Notes: generated by a model from the letters alone, not told the origin. Positions 46,275 through 56,685 are shown, counted from the stretch's first letter. The stretch: 64,000 nucleotides of DNA from Kitasatospora viridis (GCF_007829815.1 NZ_VIWT01000001.1:2999501-3063500), one strand, 5' to 3'. A program made the numbers and translations.

Positions 46275-47330
46275 CTACTGACCGGGCTGGCCGGCCTCCT
46301 GCGCGGGGGAGACCGCGGGGGAGACCTCGCCGTCCTCGTTGTAGAGGCTGTTGGGGGCGTGCAGGGCCATCCGCCAGCCGAGTTGGAACAGCGTCTCCGA
46401 GCCGTACTCCTCGCGGAACTCGGCGATGTGCCGGGCCAGCGTCCGTTCGCTGATGCCGAGGTTGCGGGCGATGACGCGGTGGCCGACGCCCTGCACCATC
46501 AGGCGCAGGATGTTGGCGCGCATCCGGGAGATCACTTCCGGCGGCACCTCCGCGGCGCCCAGGAACGGACTGGAGCGGGCCCACATCCGTTCGAACAGGT
46601 CGAAGAGGTACGCCACGACCGCGGTGTCGCTGATGAACGCCGCTCTGGCGCCGTCCCCCGGCGTCGGTATGACGGCGACTCTTCGGTCGATGATGAAGAT
46701 CCGGGTGAACGGCTCCTCCAGGGTGCGGACCTCGGAGCCGGCTTCGGTCATGGCCTCGACGTACTGCCGCGTCGGGGCGGAGTAGCGGGCGCTGGGGTGG
46801 TAGATCACCCGCCGGGCGACCCCGCGCCGGGCCAGCCCGAGGTCGCGCTCCATGACCTCCTGGACGAAGTGCTCGCGGCGGCTCCCACCGGGCTGCGCCG
46901 TGAGCACCTCCCACTCGGCACCGTCGAAGAGCGTGCCCAGGCGCTGGTTGATCTCCGGCACCCCGTGGGCGTGCACGATCGGCCCGTCGGGGTGGTTGGT
47001 CTGCTCCAGCCCCTGGTAGGCGTGGCTCAGGTCCTGCAGCGCTAAGGGGATCGACACCGCCTGCGAGAGCAGTGCCAGGGCCTGCTTCTGCCAGACCGAA
47101 CCGAGGCGCCCGGCCAGCCGGGTCGGATCCGTCGCGGTCAGGGTCAGCGGCTTCTCGTGGACGACGACCAGGAGACCGAGTTCGATGAGCTCCCGGTAGG
47201 TGCCGCTGATGTCGGCCTCGGAGAGCTCGACGCTTCCCCCGGTGGCGATGACCTCCAGGTAGAGGGCCTTCGCCTGCGCGGACACGAAGCCGACGTGCTC
47301 CTTCTCCTCGGCCCCGCCTGTCGAACCCAT
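46275..47330 (-). CDS. PLD-like/LuxR regulator, paralogue 4, TTA-containing
   Basis: A 351-residue member of the same family, next to the secreted peptide. It has the winged-helix-like N-terminus (15-75), the middle domain (EVLTAQPGG, YHPSARYSAPT, RTLEEPFTRIFIIDRRVAVIP split) and the LuxR helix-turn-helix (GVGHRVIARNLGISERTLARHIAEFREEYG split) with TLFQLGWRM. Codon 96 (47043-47045 on the plus strand reads TAA, TTA on the coding strand) is the rare leucine codon read only by the bldA tRNA in streptomycetes, so translation is probably tied to development. ATG at 47330 has GGGAGGGGG upstream. The C-terminal tail is acidic and longer than in the paralogues. Confidence 0.83.
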   Translation of the reverse strand: MGSTGGAEEKEHVGFVSAQAKALYLEVIATGGSVELSEADISGTYRELIELGLLVVVHEKPLTLTATDPTRLAGRLGSVWQKQALALLSQAVSIPLALQDLSHAYQGLEQTNHPDGPIVHAHGVPEINQRLGTLFDGAEWEVLTAQPGGSRREHFVQEVMERDLGLARRGVARRVIYHPSARYSAPTRQYVEAMTEAGSEVRTLEEPFTRIFIIDRRVAVIPTPGDGARAAFISDTAVVAYLFDLFERMWARSSPFLGAAEVPPEVISRMRANILRLMVQGVGHRVIARNLGISERTLARHIAEFREEYGSETLFQLGWRMALHAPNSLYNEDGEVSPAVSPAQEAGQPGQ

Positions 47331-47400
47331 CCCCTGGTCCCCCTCCCGGGAAAAATTCGGCCACTCACACGATTGGGTGCACTCTACGCAAGCGCGGGAT

Positions 47401-47436
47401 CGGTTGGCACCCCACCGTCCGGTGGGATGCCAACCG
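47401..47436 (-). terminator. terminator of the dnaK operon
   Basis: CGGTTGGCACCCCACC (47401-47416) pairs, with one mismatch, with GGTGGGATGCCAACCG (47421-47436) around GTCC, 26 nt beyond the hspR stop. Confidence 0.7.
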
Positions 47437-47462
47437 ACCCCGTCGGTCGTCGCGCGCGGTCG

Positions 47463-47972
47463 CTACCGCCGCGGCCGCCACACCACCAGTGCGCTCGACT
47501 GCTGCGCCGGCTGGTACGGCACCAGGTCGCGCCGGTACGAGGCGTGCACCGCGGCCTCCCTGGCCTGCAGCGCCGCGCCCGCGCCCTCGACGGCCGCGGA
47601 CAGCTCCGCGACCCGCGACTGCAACGCCGCGACCTGGTTCTCCAGTTCGATGATCCGCTTGATGCCGGCCAGGTTGATGCCCTCGTCCTGGGAGAGCCGC
47701 TGGACCTCGCGCAGCTGCTGGATGTCCCGGGCTGAGTAGCGGCGGCCACCGCCGCCGGTGCGGTCCGGGCAGACCAGGCCGAGCCGGTCGTACTGGCGCA
47801 GGGTCTGCGGGTGCAGGCCGGAGAGCTCGGCGGCGACCGAGATCACGTAGACCGGGGTCTCCTCGGTCAGTGCGTAGCCGGGGCCGGGCGGGCCGGTGCG
47901 CCGGCGGCGCGGTGGGGGTCCGCCGGGCAGGCCTTCGCCCAGGCCGGCGCCGATACCAGGCTCAGCGTTCAT
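47463..47972 (-). CDS. hspR: heat-shock repressor HspR (MerR family)
   Basis: A 169-residue MerR-type repressor that binds HAIR boxes with DnaK as corepressor and shuts down dnaK and clpB when misfolded protein is low. The DNA-binding part is VYVISVAAELSGLHPQTLRQYDRLGLVCPDRT (split, about residues 41-72) with the second wing RRYSARDIQQLREVQRL. A coiled coil follows (about 100-135). An N-terminal Gly/Pro/Arg-rich extension precedes the domain. Start at 47972 lies 4 nt after the dnaJ stop. HAIR boxes occur upstream of both dnaK and clpB in this window, closing the loop. Confidence 0.95.
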   Translation of the reverse strand: MNAEPGIGAGLGEGLPGGPPPRRRRTGPPGPGYALTEETPVYVISVAAELSGLHPQTLRQYDRLGLVCPDRTGGGGRRYSARDIQQLREVQRLSQDEGINLAGIKRIIELENQVAALQSRVAELSAAVEGAGAALQAREAAVHASYRRDLVPYQPAQQSSALVVWRPRR

Positions 47973-47976
47973 CGGG

Positions 47977-49122
47977 TCACGCTCCCTCCGCCGCCTTGAA
48001 CAGAGCGGCTCGCGGGTCCTCGGTTGCGGTGGCGTCGCGGTACTGCTCCAGTGCGGTCAGGGCCTCGCCGGCGGTCTCCTGCGGGACCGTCACCTCGACG
48101 GTGACCAGCAGGTCGCCGCGGGTGCCGTCCTTGCGGGTCGCGCCCTTGCCGCGGGCCCGCAGGGTGAGCCCGTTGGCGCTGCCGGCCGGCAGGCGCAGTT
48201 TCACGGCGGGGCCGTTCAGGGTGGGGACGTCGATGGTGCCACCGAGCGCGGCCTCGGGGAAGGTGACCGGCACGGTGACCGTCAGGTTGTCGCCCTTGCG
48301 GCCGAAGACCGGGTGCGAGCTGACGTGCACGGTGACGTAGAGGTCGCCGGGCTGGCCGCCGCGCTCGCCCTGGGCGCCCTTGCCCTTGAGCCGGATCCGC
48401 TGGGCGTCCTGCACGCCGGCCGGGATCCGCACCTGCATGGTGTGGGCCGAGCTGGCCCGGCCGCTGCCGTGGCAGTCGGGGCAGGGGTCGTCGACGATCA
48501 TGCCGCGGCCCTTGCAGTCCCGGCAGGGCTCGGAGAGCGCGAAGGCGCCCTGACCCCGGCTCACCGTGCCGGCGCCCACGCAGGTCGGGCAGACCCGCGG
48601 GGTGGTGCCGGCCTTGGCACCGGTGCCGGAGCAGGTGCGGCACGGGGCCTGACTGGTCATCCGCAGCGGCACGGTGGCGCCGTCCACGGCCTCCTCGAAG
48701 CTGAGCGTGACCTCGGTCTCGACGTCGGCGCCGCGCCGCGGCTGGGCCTGCCGGCCGCGGTTGAACAGCCCGCCGAACACGTCGCCGATGCCGCCGCCGG
48801 CGCCGCCGCCCTGGGAGCCGTTGAACAGGTCGCCGAAGTCGAAGCTGTAGCCGTTGCCGGCGGTGCCGCCGCGCATCCGGCCGGCCCCGAAGAGGCTGCG
48901 GGCCTCGTCGTACTCCTTGCGGCGCTTCTCGTCCGAGAGCACGTCGTAGGCCTCGGAGATGTCCTTGAACCGCTCCTCGGCCTTCGCGTCACCCTTGTTG
49001 GCGTCCGGGTGGAACTCGCGGGCGAGCTTCCGGTAGGTCTTCTTGATCTCGGCGGTGGTGGCGTCCTTCGGCACGCCGAGGACCTTGTAGTAGTCCTTCT
49101 CCACGTAGTCCTTCGTGCTCAT
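47977..49122 (-). CDS. dnaJ: chaperone DnaJ
   Basis: A 381-residue type I Hsp40 co-chaperone of DnaK. The J-domain (about 10-75) has the HPD motif at residues 38-40 (REFHPDANKG), then a Gly/Phe-rich linker (GNGYSFDFGDLFNGSQGGG) and the zinc-binding domain with four CxxCxGxG repeats (CRTCSGTG, CPTCVGAG, CRDCKGRG, CPDCHGSG). The C-terminal substrate-binding domain is complete. ATG at 49122 has GGGAG upstream; GTG at 49128 is also in frame. Third gene of the dnaK-grpE-dnaJ-hspR operon. Confidence 0.97.
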   Translation of the reverse strand: MSTKDYVEKDYYKVLGVPKDATTAEIKKTYRKLAREFHPDANKGDAKAEERFKDISEAYDVLSDEKRRKEYDEARSLFGAGRMRGGTAGNGYSFDFGDLFNGSQGGGAGGGIGDVFGGLFNRGRQAQPRRGADVETEVTLSFEEAVDGATVPLRMTSQAPCRTCSGTGAKAGTTPRVCPTCVGAGTVSRGQGAFALSEPCRDCKGRGMIVDDPCPDCHGSGRASSAHTMQVRIPAGVQDAQRIRLKGKGAQGERGGQPGDLYVTVHVSSHPVFGRKGDNLTVTVPVTFPEAALGGTIDVPTLNGPAVKLRLPAGSANGLTLRARGKGATRKDGTRGDLLVTVEVTVPQETAGEALTALEQYRDATATEDPRAALFKAAEGA

Positions 49123-49209
49123 GACTCCCAACCACCTCCCAGGGGCGATACGGCGCTGCGGAGCCGCGCGTCACCGGTGGTGACGTGCGGCCCCGCAGCG
49201 CACAGCGTG

Positions 49210-49817
49210 TCAGTTCTCGGCCGCACCGTCAGCCTCGGGGCCACCCTCGGAGTCCACGGTGCCCGTGGACTGGGTACCCGGCTGCGGCTCGGCCACGGCC
49301 ACCATCGCCGGGCGGATGATCCGCTCGCCGATCCGGTAGCCGGGCTGCAGCACCTGCACACAGGTGTCCTCGGTGACCTCCGAGGAGTAACTGTGCATCA
49401 GGGCCTCGTGCAGGTTCGGGTCGAAGGGCTCGCCCTCCTTGCCGAACTGCTGCAGGCCCAGCTTGGCGACCACGGTCTCCAGGTTGTCGGAGACCGACTT
49501 GAAGCCCCCGGTCACCTCGCCGTGCTCGCGGGCCCGGCCGATGTCGTCCAGCACCGGGATCAGCTGCTCCAGGATGTTGGAGACGGCGATCTCACGGACC
49601 GTCAGCCGGTCGCGCTCGACCCGCTTGCGGTAGTTCTGGTACTCGGCCTGCAGCCGCTGCAGGTCGGCGGTGCGCTCGGTCGCCTCGCGCTTGGCGGTGG
49701 CCAGCTCGTCCGAGCCGGCCTCCGCGGCGGCGCCCTTGACGGCCTCCTCGGCGGCCTTCAGCACGGCCTCGTCGGCGTTGGAGTCGTCGCCGGGCTCCAC
49801 GCCCTGCGGCTTCTCCG

Positions 49818-49821
<4 letters not shown>
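49210..49821 (-). CDS. grpE: nucleotide exchange factor GrpE
   Basis: A 203-residue DnaK cofactor that releases ADP. An acidic N-terminal tail precedes the long helix [22 protein letters not shown] (split), then [18 protein letters not shown] and the C-terminal beta-domain with [18 protein letters not shown]. The start overlaps the dnaK stop by 4 nt (ATGA), so it is translationally coupled. The C-terminal tail is longer and more acidic than in E. coli, usual for actinobacteria. Confidence 0.96.
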
Positions 49822-51659
<1,838 letters not shown>

Positions 51660-51677
51660 CTGGATACCTCCACGAGA

Positions 51678-51698
51678 GTTGAGCTTTACGCGCTCAAG
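51678..51698. promoter_or_regulatory. HspR operator (HAIR box) 1 of the dnaK operon
   Basis: GTTGAGC-N7-GCTCAAG: six of seven arm positions form a perfect inverted repeat with the 7-nt spacer of the HAIR consensus, 19 nt upstream of the dnaK start, the same distance as in clpB. Confidence 0.8.
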
Positions 51699-51729
51699 CA
51701 TGCCCCAGGCCCGGGAGGGAGTCAACAGC

Positions 51730-51750
51730 CATGAGTCGGTGGCGCTCAAC
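51730..51750. promoter_or_regulatory. HspR operator (HAIR box) 2 of the dnaK operon
   Basis: CATGAGT-N7-GCTCAAC, a weaker match with correct spacing, 52 bp from the first box (about five helical turns). Confidence 0.6.
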
Positions 51751-51873
51751 TTTTATGCGGCCCTTATTGACCCCCTCCTTTTTGCCCCCAATGGGTGAGT
51801 ATGGCCCTACGTGACTGCCGCCATACCTTGAACGTCTTCTGGGTGAGTGCTACGGAGCGATAAGGTCCGCCCG

Positions 51874-51903
51874 GTGGGTGGTTAAGTTACCCACGAGTAC
51901 ACT
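51874..51903 (+). promoter_or_regulatory. promoter with inverted repeat before the Fe-S oxidoreductase gene
   Basis: TACACT at 51898-51903 is a plausible -10 box. Immediately upstream, GTGGGT (51874-51879) and ACCCAC (51889-51894) form an inverted repeat across the expected -35 region, a typical repressor position. Leader of about 43 nt with GGAGAAG as ribosome binding site. Confidence 0.4.
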
Positions 51904-51952
51904 CGACCGACCTCTACCCTCACCCACCACCGCTGGAGTACGGAGAAGCCGG

Positions 51953-54175
51953 ATGCAGCTAGCAGCGATCCTCATCTCACTGGGCACGACCGTGGTCGGC
52001 GTCGCGCTGTTCGCTCGTGCCATCGCGCAGATCTTCCGGTTCGTCCGGCTCGGCCAGCCGGTGCCCGCCGGGTCGCGGATCAACGACCCGGTCGCCCGCA
52101 CGGTGACCCTGGCCCGGGAGTTCCTCGGACACTCCCGGATGAACAAGTGGGGCATCGTCGGCATCGCGCACTGGTGCGTGGCCGTCGGCTTCTACGCGCT
52201 GATCCTCACCCTGGTCGGCGCGTTCGGGCAGCTCTTCGACCCGAAGTTCGAGGTCCCGGTCATCGGCGACTGGACGCCGTACCTGGTGTTCCAGGAGCTG
52301 CTCGGCCTGGTGACCTTCGTCGGCATCGCGGTGCTGACCGTGATCCGCCAGCTGAGCCTGCCGAACAAGGCCGGCCGCAAGTCCCGGTTCGCCGGCTCCA
52401 ACATGGGCTTCGCGTACTTCATCGAGATCGTCATCCTGGTCATCGGCGCGGCGATCCTGACGCTGCGCGGCCTGGAGGGCGCGCAGGCCGGGGTGGACCA
52501 CTACGAGGCCGCCTACGTGGTCTCGTACCCGCTGGTGCTCGCCTTCAAGGGGCTGAGCCTGGGCACCCTGCACAACCTGCTCTGGCTGACCGCGACGATC
52601 AAGATCTCGGTCTCCTTCATCTGGATGATCACGGTCTCGCTCAACACCGACATGGGCGTGGCCTGGCACCGGTTCCTGGGCTTCCCGAACATCTGGTTCA
52701 AGCGGAACGCGGACGGCGAGGTGGCGCTGGGCGCGCTGCAGCCGATGAGCTCCGGCGGCCAGCCGATCGACTTCGAGGACCCGGCGGAGGACGCCGTCTT
52801 CGGCGTCTCGCAGGTCGAGCACTTCTCCTGGAAGGGCATCCTCGACTTCTCCACCTGCACCGAGTGCGGCCGCTGCCAGTCGCAGTGCCCCGCCTGGAAC
52901 ACCGGCAAGCCGCTCTCGCCCAAGCTGCTGATCATGTCGCTGCGCGACCACGCCTACAACAAGGCGCCGTACCTGCTGGCGGGCGGCGGTCGCGATGCCG
53001 AGGGCGAGGAGAAGGCCACCGCCGAGCAGCTGGCCGGGGTCCCCGCCGCCGCGCTGGCCGAGGCCGAGCGTCCGCTGATCGGGACCGCCGAGGAGGGCGG
53101 CGTGATCGACCCGGACGTGCTGTGGTCCTGCACCACCTGCGGCGCCTGCGTCGAGCAGTGCCCGGTGGACATCGAGCACATCGACCACATCGTCGACATG
53201 CGCCGCTACCAGGTGATGATCGAGTCCTCGTTCCCCACCGAGGCCGGCACCATGCTCAAGAACCTGGAGAACAAGGGCAACCCGTGGGGCATGGCCACCA
53301 AGGCCCGCCTGGACTGGGTCAAGGAGCTGAAGAAGGAGACCGGCATCGAGGTCCCCGTCATCGGCGAGGACATCGAGCCCGCCGAGGTCGAGTACCTGTA
53401 CTGGGTCGGCTGCGCGGGTGCGCTGGAGGACCGGGCGAAGAAGACCACCAAGGCCTTCGCCGAGCTGCTGCACACCGCCGGGGTGAAGTTCGCGATCCTG
53501 GGCAAGGAGGAGTCCTGCACCGGTGACTCCGCCCGCCGCCTGGGCAACGAGTTCCTCTTCCAGATGCTGGGCGCGCAGAACGTCGAGACGCTCAACGCCG
53601 CGCTGGAGGACGCTCCGAAGAAGCGGATCGTGGCCACCTGCCCGCACTGCTTCAACACCATCGCCAACGAGTACCCGCAGCTCGGCGGGCACTTCGAGGT
53701 GATCCACCACACCCAGCTGCTGCAGCACCTGATCGACGAGGGCAAGCTCGTGCCGGTCAACCCGGTCGAGGGCCTGATCACCTATCACGACCCGTGCTAC
53801 CTGGGCCGCCACAACAAGGTCTACAGCCCGCCGCGCGAGATCATGGACAAGGTCCCGGGCCTGCGCCAGCAGGAGATGCACCGTCACAAGGAGCGCGGCT
53901 TCTGCTGCGGGGCCGGTGGCGCGCGGATGTGGATGGAGGAGCGGATCGGCAAGCGGATCAACACCGAGCGGGTGGACGAGGCGCTGTCGCTCAACCCCGA
54001 CATCGTCTCCACCGCCTGCCCGTTCTGCCTGGTGATGCTCTCCGACTCCGTCAACGGCAAGAAGAACGAGGGCGCGGCGAAGGAGCACCTGAAGGTGGTC
54101 GACGTCGCCCAGCTGCTGCTCGACTCGGTCAAGGCCGCACCGGTCGAGCCCGAGGCGGAGCCGGTCGAGGCGTAG
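51953..54175 (+). CDS. membrane (Fe-S)-binding oxidoreductase, HdrD/GlpC-like
   Basis: A 740-residue electron-transfer protein. The N-terminal part (1-240) has about six transmembrane helices resembling the cytochrome-b/NarI-like domain. Then come two [4Fe-4S] motifs, STCTECGRCQSQCPAW and CTTCGACVEQCPVD, and two CCG-type cysteine-rich domains (CTGDSARRLG, ATCPHCFNT, FCCGAGGARMW, ACPFC), as in heterodisulfide reductase subunit D and glycerol-3-phosphate dehydrogenase subunit C. It probably passes electrons from a cytoplasmic donor to the quinone pool; the donor is unknown. ATG at 51953 has GGAGAAG upstream. Divergent from the dnaK operon. Confidence 0.9.
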   Translation: MQLAAILISLGTTVVGVALFARAIAQIFRFVRLGQPVPAGSRINDPVARTVTLAREFLGHSRMNKWGIVGIAHWCVAVGFYALILTLVGAFGQLFDPKFEVPVIGDWTPYLVFQELLGLVTFVGIAVLTVIRQLSLPNKAGRKSRFAGSNMGFAYFIEIVILVIGAAILTLRGLEGAQAGVDHYEAAYVVSYPLVLAFKGLSLGTLHNLLWLTATIKISVSFIWMITVSLNTDMGVAWHRFLGFPNIWFKRNADGEVALGALQPMSSGGQPIDFEDPAEDAVFGVSQVEHFSWKGILDFSTCTECGRCQSQCPAWNTGKPLSPKLLIMSLRDHAYNKAPYLLAGGGRDAEGEEKATAEQLAGVPAAALAEAERPLIGTAEEGGVIDPDVLWSCTTCGACVEQCPVDIEHIDHIVDMRRYQVMIESSFPTEAGTMLKNLENKGNPWGMATKARLDWVKELKKETGIEVPVIGEDIEPAEVEYLYWVGCAGALEDRAKKTTKAFAELLHTAGVKFAILGKEESCTGDSARRLGNEFLFQMLGAQNVETLNAALEDAPKKRIVATCPHCFNTIANEYPQLGGHFEVIHHTQLLQHLIDEGKLVPVNPVEGLITYHDPCYLGRHNKVYSPPREIMDKVPGLRQQEMHRHKERGFCCGAGGARMWMEERIGKRINTERVDEALSLNPDIVSTACPFCLVMLSDSVNGKKNEGAAKEHLKVVDVAQLLLDSVKAAPVEPEAEPVEA

Positions 54176-54305
54176 CACCCCGCCCGGCGTGACGGGGCGG
54201 GCCGCGCGGCGTGACCGGGTGACCGGTAGCGCTGCGTAGGTCCGCTGGAACGCAGAACGAATGTTTGAGCCGGGTGTGAATGTGCTTGCGGCTCAGCGCC
54301 TCACA

Positions 54306-54344
54306 TATGATGCCTGCCCCGGGCGGTATACGCCCGGGGCAGGC
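54306..54344 (+). promoter_or_regulatory. -10 box followed directly by a 14-bp hairpin, long leader
   Basis: TATGAT (54306-54311) is the closest match to the canonical -10 in the window. It touches a perfect 14-bp stem-loop (54312-54325 with 54331-54344, loop GTATA). A transcript from about 54318 would have a leader of about 210 nt before the nucleotidyltransferase gene. Alternatively the hairpin ends the oxidoreductase transcript. The rest of 54176-54529 has no gene. Confidence 0.45.
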
Positions 54345-54529
54345 GGCTTGCGGCATTTGTCCGCCACCGGCGCCCAGGCCACCACCCGAGCGCCCGTCAG
54401 CTGATCCGCAGTCGGTTCCTCCTGGCCGCCGGATCGGCGGGCGAACCGAGCACCAAGCACCCGAGCGACGGCCCTGACACGAACCCGCGGGCTGGATCGC
54501 TGACCGGAACCAAGGGGAGAAACGCACAG

Positions 54530-55672
54530 ATGACCCAGGCGATCATGCTGGTCGGCGGTCAGGGCACCCGGCTGCGCCCGCTCACCACCCACACCCCGAA
54601 GCCCATGCTCCCGGTGGCGGGTGTGCCGTTCATCGCGCACCAGCTCGCCCGGGCGGCCGCGGCCGGCGTCACCCGCGTGGTGCTCGCCACCTCCTACCTG
54701 GCCGAGGTCTTCGAGGAGCACTTCGCCGACGGCACGCCGTACGGGATCGAACTGGTCTACCTGACCGAGAAGGAGCCGCTGGGCACCGGTGGCGCGATCC
54801 GCAACGCCGCCGAGGGCCTGACCTGCGGCCCCGACGAGCCGGTGCTCATCTTCAACGGCGACATCCTCTCCGGCCTGGACATCGCGGCCCTGCGCGACGG
54901 CCACGTGGCCGCCGGCGCCGACGTCACCCTGCACCTCACCCGGGTCGAGGACCCGCGGGCCTTCGGCCTGGTGCCGACCGACGAGCACGGCCGGGTGCTG
55001 GAGTTCCTGGAGAAGCCGGAGACCCCCGAGCAGATCGTCACCGACCAGATCAACGCCGGGTGCTACGTCTTCACCCGATCGGTGATCGACCGGATCCCGG
55101 CCGGCCGGGTGGTCTCCGTCGAGCGCGAGACCTTCCCCGAGCTGCTGGAGAGCGGCGCCCTGGTGCGCGGCGTGGTCGACACCTCGTACTGGCTCGACCT
55201 GGGCACCCCCGCCGCCTTCGTGCGCGGCTCGGCCGACCTGGTGCTCGGCCGGGTGGACTCGCCCGCCGTGCCCGGTGCGACCGGTGAGGCGCTGCTGCTG
55301 GCCGGCTGCACCGTCGACCCCGGCGCGCTGCTCAGCTCCGGCAGCGTGGTCTCCGAGGGCGCCTCGGTCGCGGCCGGCGCCATCGTCGAGGGCAGCGTGG
55401 TCCTGCCCGGCGCGGTGATCGGCGCGGACGCCGTGGTCAAGGACTCGATCGTGGGCGCCTACGCGGTGATCGGCGAGCGCACCGTGCTGGACGGCGCGGT
55501 GATCGGCGACGGTGCCGTCGTCGAGGCCGACAACGAGCTGCCGAACGGCATCCGGATCGCCTGCGGCAGCCGGCTCGCGGTCGGCGCGGTGCGCACCACC
55601 GCCGGCCCCGGCGGCTGCCCGGCCGGCCAGAACTCGGCCGCGGCCGTGCACGGGTCGGTGCTGCAGAAGTAG
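54530..55672 (+). CDS. sugar nucleotidyltransferase (mannose-1-phosphate guanylyltransferase-like)
   Basis: A 380-residue enzyme that joins a sugar-1-phosphate to an NTP. The N-terminal Rossmann-type domain opens with MLVGGQGTRLRPLT and TPKPMLPV (the GxGTRLxPLT...PKP signature), followed by TGGAIRNAAE and LIFNGDILSG. The C-terminal part (about 250-360) is a left-handed beta-helix of hexapeptide-like repeats (AVIGADAVVKDSIVGAYAVIG split). It matches actinobacterial GDP-mannose pyrophosphorylase-like proteins; glucose-1-phosphate use is not excluded. ATG at 54530 has AAGGGGAG 10 nt upstream. It would feed mannosylation of glycolipids or proteins. Confidence 0.85.
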   Translation: MTQAIMLVGGQGTRLRPLTTHTPKPMLPVAGVPFIAHQLARAAAAGVTRVVLATSYLAEVFEEHFADGTPYGIELVYLTEKEPLGTGGAIRNAAEGLTCGPDEPVLIFNGDILSGLDIAALRDGHVAAGADVTLHLTRVEDPRAFGLVPTDEHGRVLEFLEKPETPEQIVTDQINAGCYVFTRSVIDRIPAGRVVSVERETFPELLESGALVRGVVDTSYWLDLGTPAAFVRGSADLVLGRVDSPAVPGATGEALLLAGCTVDPGALLSSGSVVSEGASVAAGAIVEGSVVLPGAVIGADAVVKDSIVGAYAVIGERTVLDGAVIGDGAVVEADNELPNGIRIACGSRLAVGAVRTTAGPGGCPAGQNSAAAVHGSVLQK

Positions 55673-55788
55673 GGCTGCGGGTCGGCCCGGCCGGTTCTCC
55701 CGGCGCTGCTTCGCGGAGGGGTTGTGGTGGTGCGTCACAGCACTGCTGCAACCCCTCCGGCGTTCGGGTCCCGGTAGGGCTTTGCGGG

Positions 55789-55794
55789 TACCTT
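55789..55794 (+). promoter_or_regulatory. -10 box of the leaderless Yip1-like gene
   Basis: TACCTT ends 6 nt before the GTG at 55801; no ribosome binding site. Confidence 0.5.
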
Positions 55795-55800
55795 CGGAGC

Positions 55801-56685
55801 GTGGCAGGGAACGGACATCAGAGCGGGTGGGGCGGGGACCAGGCGGGGCGGACCCTCCCGGAGGGGTTCACCGTCCCCGACGGCGCCTACGGGGCGGCCC
55901 AGGGCGGGTACGGCCACCGGCCGGACGGGTACGGGGCGGGCGGCTACGGGACGGACGGGTACGGGCCGGGGGGCTACGGGGCGGGTGACCGCTCGTCGGA
56001 GTACCAGTCGCCTGAGTACCAATCGTCCGAGTACCCCTCGTCGGAGTACCCCGAGTACCTGGACCAGCAGGGCGGGCCGGAGGGCGGGGACAACGTCACC
56101 ACCTACCGGGCCGGCGGTCGCACCACGCCCCGGGCCGCCGGGCGACGGCTGGACTGGCGGGAACTGCTGGTCGGCATCTACCGGGCACCCGCCCGGACCT
56201 TCGACCAGATGCGGGACCACCAGGTGTGGCTGCCCGCCGTCTGCGTCTCGCTGGTCTACGGCGTGCTGGCGGTGTTCGGGTTCGGCGACACCCGCAGCGA
56301 GGTGGTCAAGTCCACCTTCACCGTGGCGCTCTGGTCGCTGGCCGGGGCCGCCGTGGCGTTCACCGTCGCCGGGCTGATCCTCGGCACGGTGACCTACGCG
56401 CTGGCCCGGCAGTTCGGCGGTGACGGGCCGTTGGCGCCCACCGTCGGGCTGGCCGTGCTGGTCGGCTGGACCTCCGACGCGCCCCGGCTGCTGGCCGCCC
56501 TGGTGCTGCCCTCCTCGGGCCCGGTGGTGCAACTGCTCGCCTGGGCCAGCTGGCTGCTCTGCGCGGTGCTGCTGACCGTGCTGGTCCGGCGGGTGCACGA
56601 CCTGCCGTGGGGCAAGGCGGCCGGCGCGGTGCTGGTGCAGCTGCTCGCGCTGCTGGTGATGGTGAAGCTGCCGACCCTGGGGTGA
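55801..56685 (+). CDS. Yip1-domain-like membrane protein
   Basis: A 294-residue protein. The N-terminal 95 residues are disordered and repetitive, rich in Gly and Tyr (GYGAGGYGTDGYGPGGYGAG) and then SEYQSPEYQSSEYPSSEYPE. Residues about 115-290 form five transmembrane helices of the Yip1 type, introduced by LLVGIYRAPARTFDQMRDHQ. In bacteria Yip1-like proteins are of unknown function. GTG at 55801 is chosen because it follows a -10 box and the protein reads MAGNGHQSGWGG. The Tyr-rich tail could be a phosphorylation or assembly region; this is speculation. Confidence 0.8.
   Translation: MAGNGHQSGWGGDQAGRTLPEGFTVPDGAYGAAQGGYGHRPDGYGAGGYGTDGYGPGGYGAGDRSSEYQSPEYQSSEYPSSEYPEYLDQQGGPEGGDNVTTYRAGGRTTPRAAGRRLDWRELLVGIYRAPARTFDQMRDHQVWLPAVCVSLVYGVLAVFGFGDTRSEVVKSTFTVALWSLAGAAVAFTVAGLILGTVTYALARQFGGDGPLAPTVGLAVLVGWTSDAPRLLAALVLPSSGPVVQLLAWASWLLCAVLLTVLVRRVHDLPWGKAAGAVLVQLLALLVMVKLPTLG

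Noticed and set aside
54345..54529. A c-di-AMP (ydaO-type) or other known riboswitch before the nucleotidyltransferase
   Set aside because: I looked for the conserved ydaO core sequences and did not find them; only one clear hairpin is present.
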